From an uncultured Clostridia bacterium (lineage in GTDB: Bacteria > Bacillota > Clostridia > Oscillospirales > CAG-272), in contig CAMGCN010000020.1 in the NCBI GenBank assembly GCA_946040935.1, forward strand, positions 1-9,312: a stretch of 9,312 nt of DNA. Reading direction: 5' to 3'. Below, piece after piece: positions 8,601-9,312 of the stretch; position 1 is the first letter of the stretch; each line of letters starts with the position of its first letter. The notes beneath the pieces were generated by a model. The model was not told where the DNA came from. It saw only the letters and a program-made list of their open reading frames with translations, and did not search any database. The position numbers and the translations under genes are program-made.

Positions 8601-8823
8601 TTACTGTTTCGGTATTCAGAGGCTCAAGGTATATTTCATCTGCAAGCGCCCTATCGGTCATGATAGTCGCAGGGTTAGAATTAACGAGAACAACATTTAC
8701 CCCTGCCTCCTTGAGTACCCGGCACGCCTGTGCGCCCGCATAGTCAAATTCCGCCGCCTGACCGATAACGATAGGACCTGAACCTATCACCATAACCTTT
8801 TTTATACTTTTATCAAGCGGCAT
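4753..8823 (-). CDS. carB-dapF: Carbamoyl-phosphate synthase large subunit fused to a diaminopimelate epimerase-like domain
   Basis: A 1356-residue fusion. Residues about 1-1058 are a full-length CarB, which makes carbamoyl phosphate from bicarbonate, ammonia (from CarA) and two ATP for pyrimidine and arginine synthesis. The first synthetase half (about 1-400) has GSGPIVIGQAAEFDY, VRPAYTLGGAGG and EVNPRVSRSSALASK. An interlude/oligomerisation domain covers about 400-541. The second half (about 542-930) has GSGPIRIGQGIEFDY, LRPSYVIGGQNM and EVNPRASRTVPYISK. An MGS-like domain follows (about 930-1058) but is diverged. Residues about 1059-1356 are a DapF-like module, a family that converts LL- to meso-diaminopimelate. 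ATG 8823 overlaps the carA stop (TAATG), with GGGAGG 9 nt upstream. No stop, frameshift or ribosome binding site separates the two parts. Both catalytic halves of CarB look intact; whether the epimerase is active is doubtful because one active-site cysteine is missing. Confidence 0.9.
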   Translation of the reverse strand: MPLDKSIKKVMVIGSGPIVIGQAAEFDYAGAQACRVLKEAGVNVVLVNSNPATIMTDRALADEIYLEPLNTETVKRIIEKEKPDGLLAGLGGQTGLTISTELEAEGFLSAHGVRLIGTNVEAIKKAEDRELFKESMEKIGEPTIPSDIANDIEKALKTADKIGYPVIVRPAYTLGGAGGGVAYNADELSRVARTGLDASPINQILVEKYIYGWKEIEFETMRDSAGNVVAVCSMENFDPVGVHTGDSIVVAPALTLSDKEYQMLRSASLNIISALGIVGGCNCQFALNPDSFEYAVIEVNPRVSRSSALASKATGYPIAKITAKIALGYTLDEIKNDITGKTCACFEPALDYVVVKLPKWPFDKFAGASRALGTQMKATGEVMAIAPCFEAALMKAVRGAEISLDTLHAAPESDEPIEKRLEHVTDRRLFTVFEALLSGMSPERIHEITKIDKWFLYKIKNLADYENTVKGGFDEESYMRGKRLGYTDDALLRISGEKSLSFRSDFSYKMVDTCGGEFDAETPYFYSVASGECEARSFERSGKPVVMVLGSGPIRIGQGIEFDYSSVHCVWALKEMGYDVVIVNNNPETVSTDYDTADRLYFEPLTPEDVMNVIKVEKPVGVVVAFGGQTAIKLTKFLDGMGVNILGTSAEGIDLAEDRERFDKLLGEFNIKRPRGMGISTLEEAISAANSLGYPVLLRPSYVIGGQNMKIVHDEDEVRLYMERILESGIENPVLVDKYMPGTELEVDVISDGKDVLIPGVMEHIERAGVHSGDSIAVYPPYSINDKMLDTIADCSTKLALALGTKGLVNIQYLIYEGELYVIEVNPRASRTVPYISKVTGVPMVDIASRVMIGEMLSSLGYGTGLYRTPPYFAVKVPVFSFEKLTDANSYLGPEMKSTGEVLGVGRTLNEALFKGLSASGKRLRAPTAVNPCGVFISVDTHDQLEIVSLAKCLFDLGFELYATPETSESISSLGIDAITVGGGIDEAISLLDSGKISFVVYTGALMDSTVDDYISLSRRALLLSIPCFTSLDTAYAAAQIIKSRYNLENTELVDINSMSDEKQIIDFCKMEATGDDYIFIDNFDGRITCPESLAVFMCDRHYGVGGDGLVLIERSDIADARMRIFNKDGSDGKMAGNSIRSVGKYLYDNGYISDVNAKIETETGVKSLKMYTRNGKVTLVSVDMGEVELSAKNLPAVSDSEKIINCPAVIGGKEYNITCVGVGNPHCVVFCSKVDGVDIENVGPLFESAPMFPERINTEFVRVVNKNMIKMRVYERGNGETLACGTGACAAVVAAVENGYCPEGEDITVKVRGGDLIVNYKNGKVTLTGDTKLVYTGRMSYLCYSKWLKTRLNTV

Positions 8824-9312
8824 TATTCCTTACCTCCCATAAGCGCACAAAACCTATCGAAAAGAAAGTCGGTATCGTGAGGTCCTGAACATGCTTCAGG
8901 ATGAAACTGCACCGAAAAAGCCGAAAGCGACGGATAGTCGATGCCTTCGCAAGTACCGTCGTTTGCATTAACATAGCTTTGTTTTCCGACTTTTATACTA
9001 TCCCCCGTAACTGCGTAACCGTGATTCTGACTTGTGATATATGTACGTCCGCCGAAAAGGTCGCGTGCTCCCTGATTTGCTCCTCTGTGACCGTACTTGA
9101 GCTTTTCTGTTTTCGCGCCCTGCGCCAACGCCATAAGCTGATGACCGAGGCATATTCCGAACATGGGAACCTTGCCCATAAGCATAGCTATTTCTGATAT
9201 TATTTCTTTATTTTCCGCAGGATCTCCCGGGCCGTTTGAGAGCATTACGCCGTCGGGCTGCAGAGCCAAAACCTCTTTAGCGCTTGTATGCGCTGGCACA
9301 AGAGTGACCTCA
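8823..9312 (-). CDS. carA: Carbamoyl-phosphate synthase small (glutaminase) subunit, 5' partial
   Basis: The C-terminal 162 residues of CarA, which hydrolyses glutamine and feeds ammonia to CarB. The frame runs off the right edge: residues EVTLVPAHTSAKE are read at the edge and the GTG at 9299 is internal. The visible part is the class I glutamine amidotransferase domain. It contains SNGPGDP, the nucleophile in GICLGHQ (Cys codon complement 9150-9152), KYGHRGANQ, YITSQNHGYAV, and the catalytic His and Glu in QFHPEACSGPHDT (His codon complement 8901-8903). These match the Cys-His-Glu triad of the family, so the glutaminase should be active. The N-terminal CarA-specific domain, the start and any promoter or attenuator lie outside the window. 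The stop overlaps the carB start by one base. Confidence 0.95.
   Translation of the reverse strand, partial: EVTLVPAHTSAKEVLALQPDGVMLSNGPGDPAENKEIISEIAMLMGKVPMFGICLGHQLMALAQGAKTEKLKYGHRGANQGARDLFGGRTYITSQNHGYAVTGDSIKVGKQSYVNANDGTCEGIDYPSLSAFSVQFHPEACSGPHDTDFLFDRFCALMGGKE
8827..8838 (-). promoter_or_regulatory. Ribosome binding site of carB-dapF inside the carA 3' end
   Basis: On the - strand the last carA codons read GGGAGG, then T, then AAGGA. This places GGGAGG 9 nt and AAGGA 3 nt before ATG 8823. Together with the one-base stop/start overlap it fixes the carB start and points to translational coupling of the two synthetase subunits, which are needed in equal amounts. Confidence 0.75.

Noticed and set aside
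8095..8781. A 228-codon + strand open frame inside the first half of carB
   Set aside because: Antisense shadow of the conserved N-terminal synthetase half, with no recognisable motif.

Overview
The window looks like chromosomal DNA from a Gram-positive, probably clostridial (Oscillospirales-like) bacterium of moderate GC. The reasons are a lipoprotein parvulin, a GldF/GldG/DUF4340-type ABC exporter cassette of the kind found in many gut Clostridia, strong AGGAG-type ribosome binding sites, stop/start-overlapping genes and Firmicutes-like CarA/CarB sequences. The taxonomic call is an inference. I see no rRNA, tRNA, CRISPR array, insertion sequence or phage gene.

Left half (1-4683, + strand): four tightly packed genes that read as one operon. 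They are the 3' part of an ABC-2 permease (GldF-like, cut by the left edge), a GldG-like auxiliary protein with one N-terminal and one C-terminal membrane segment, a DUF4340 membrane-anchored protein, and a lipoprotein with a parvulin-type peptidyl-prolyl isomerase domain. Spacings are 17 bp, then TGATG and TAATG overlaps, which suggests translational coupling. The ATPase is expected just outside the left edge. The set looks like an envelope transporter with extracytoplasmic partners; its substrate cannot be told from the sequence.

Centre (4684-4752): a short intergenic gap between convergent operons. It holds one perfect 17-bp inverted repeat that probably terminates transcription from both sides.

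Right half (4753-9312, - strand): carA (cut by the right edge), overlapping by one base with a 1356-residue ORF. This ORF is a full-length carbamoyl-phosphate synthase large subunit (about residues 1-1058) joined in frame to a complete diaminopimelate epimerase-like module (about 1059-1356). This CarB-DapF fusion is the notable feature of the window. The DapF module keeps one of the two catalytic cysteines (Cys1285) but has Ala1136 where the other is expected, and Asp1076 where the substrate-binding Asn of the N-terminal GND motif is expected. The MGS-like allosteric domain of CarB, directly before the junction, has also lost most recognisable effector-pocket residues. Together these suggest either a bifunctional enzyme linking carbamoyl phosphate synthesis to lysine/peptidoglycan synthesis, or a DapF fold reused for a non-epimerase role.
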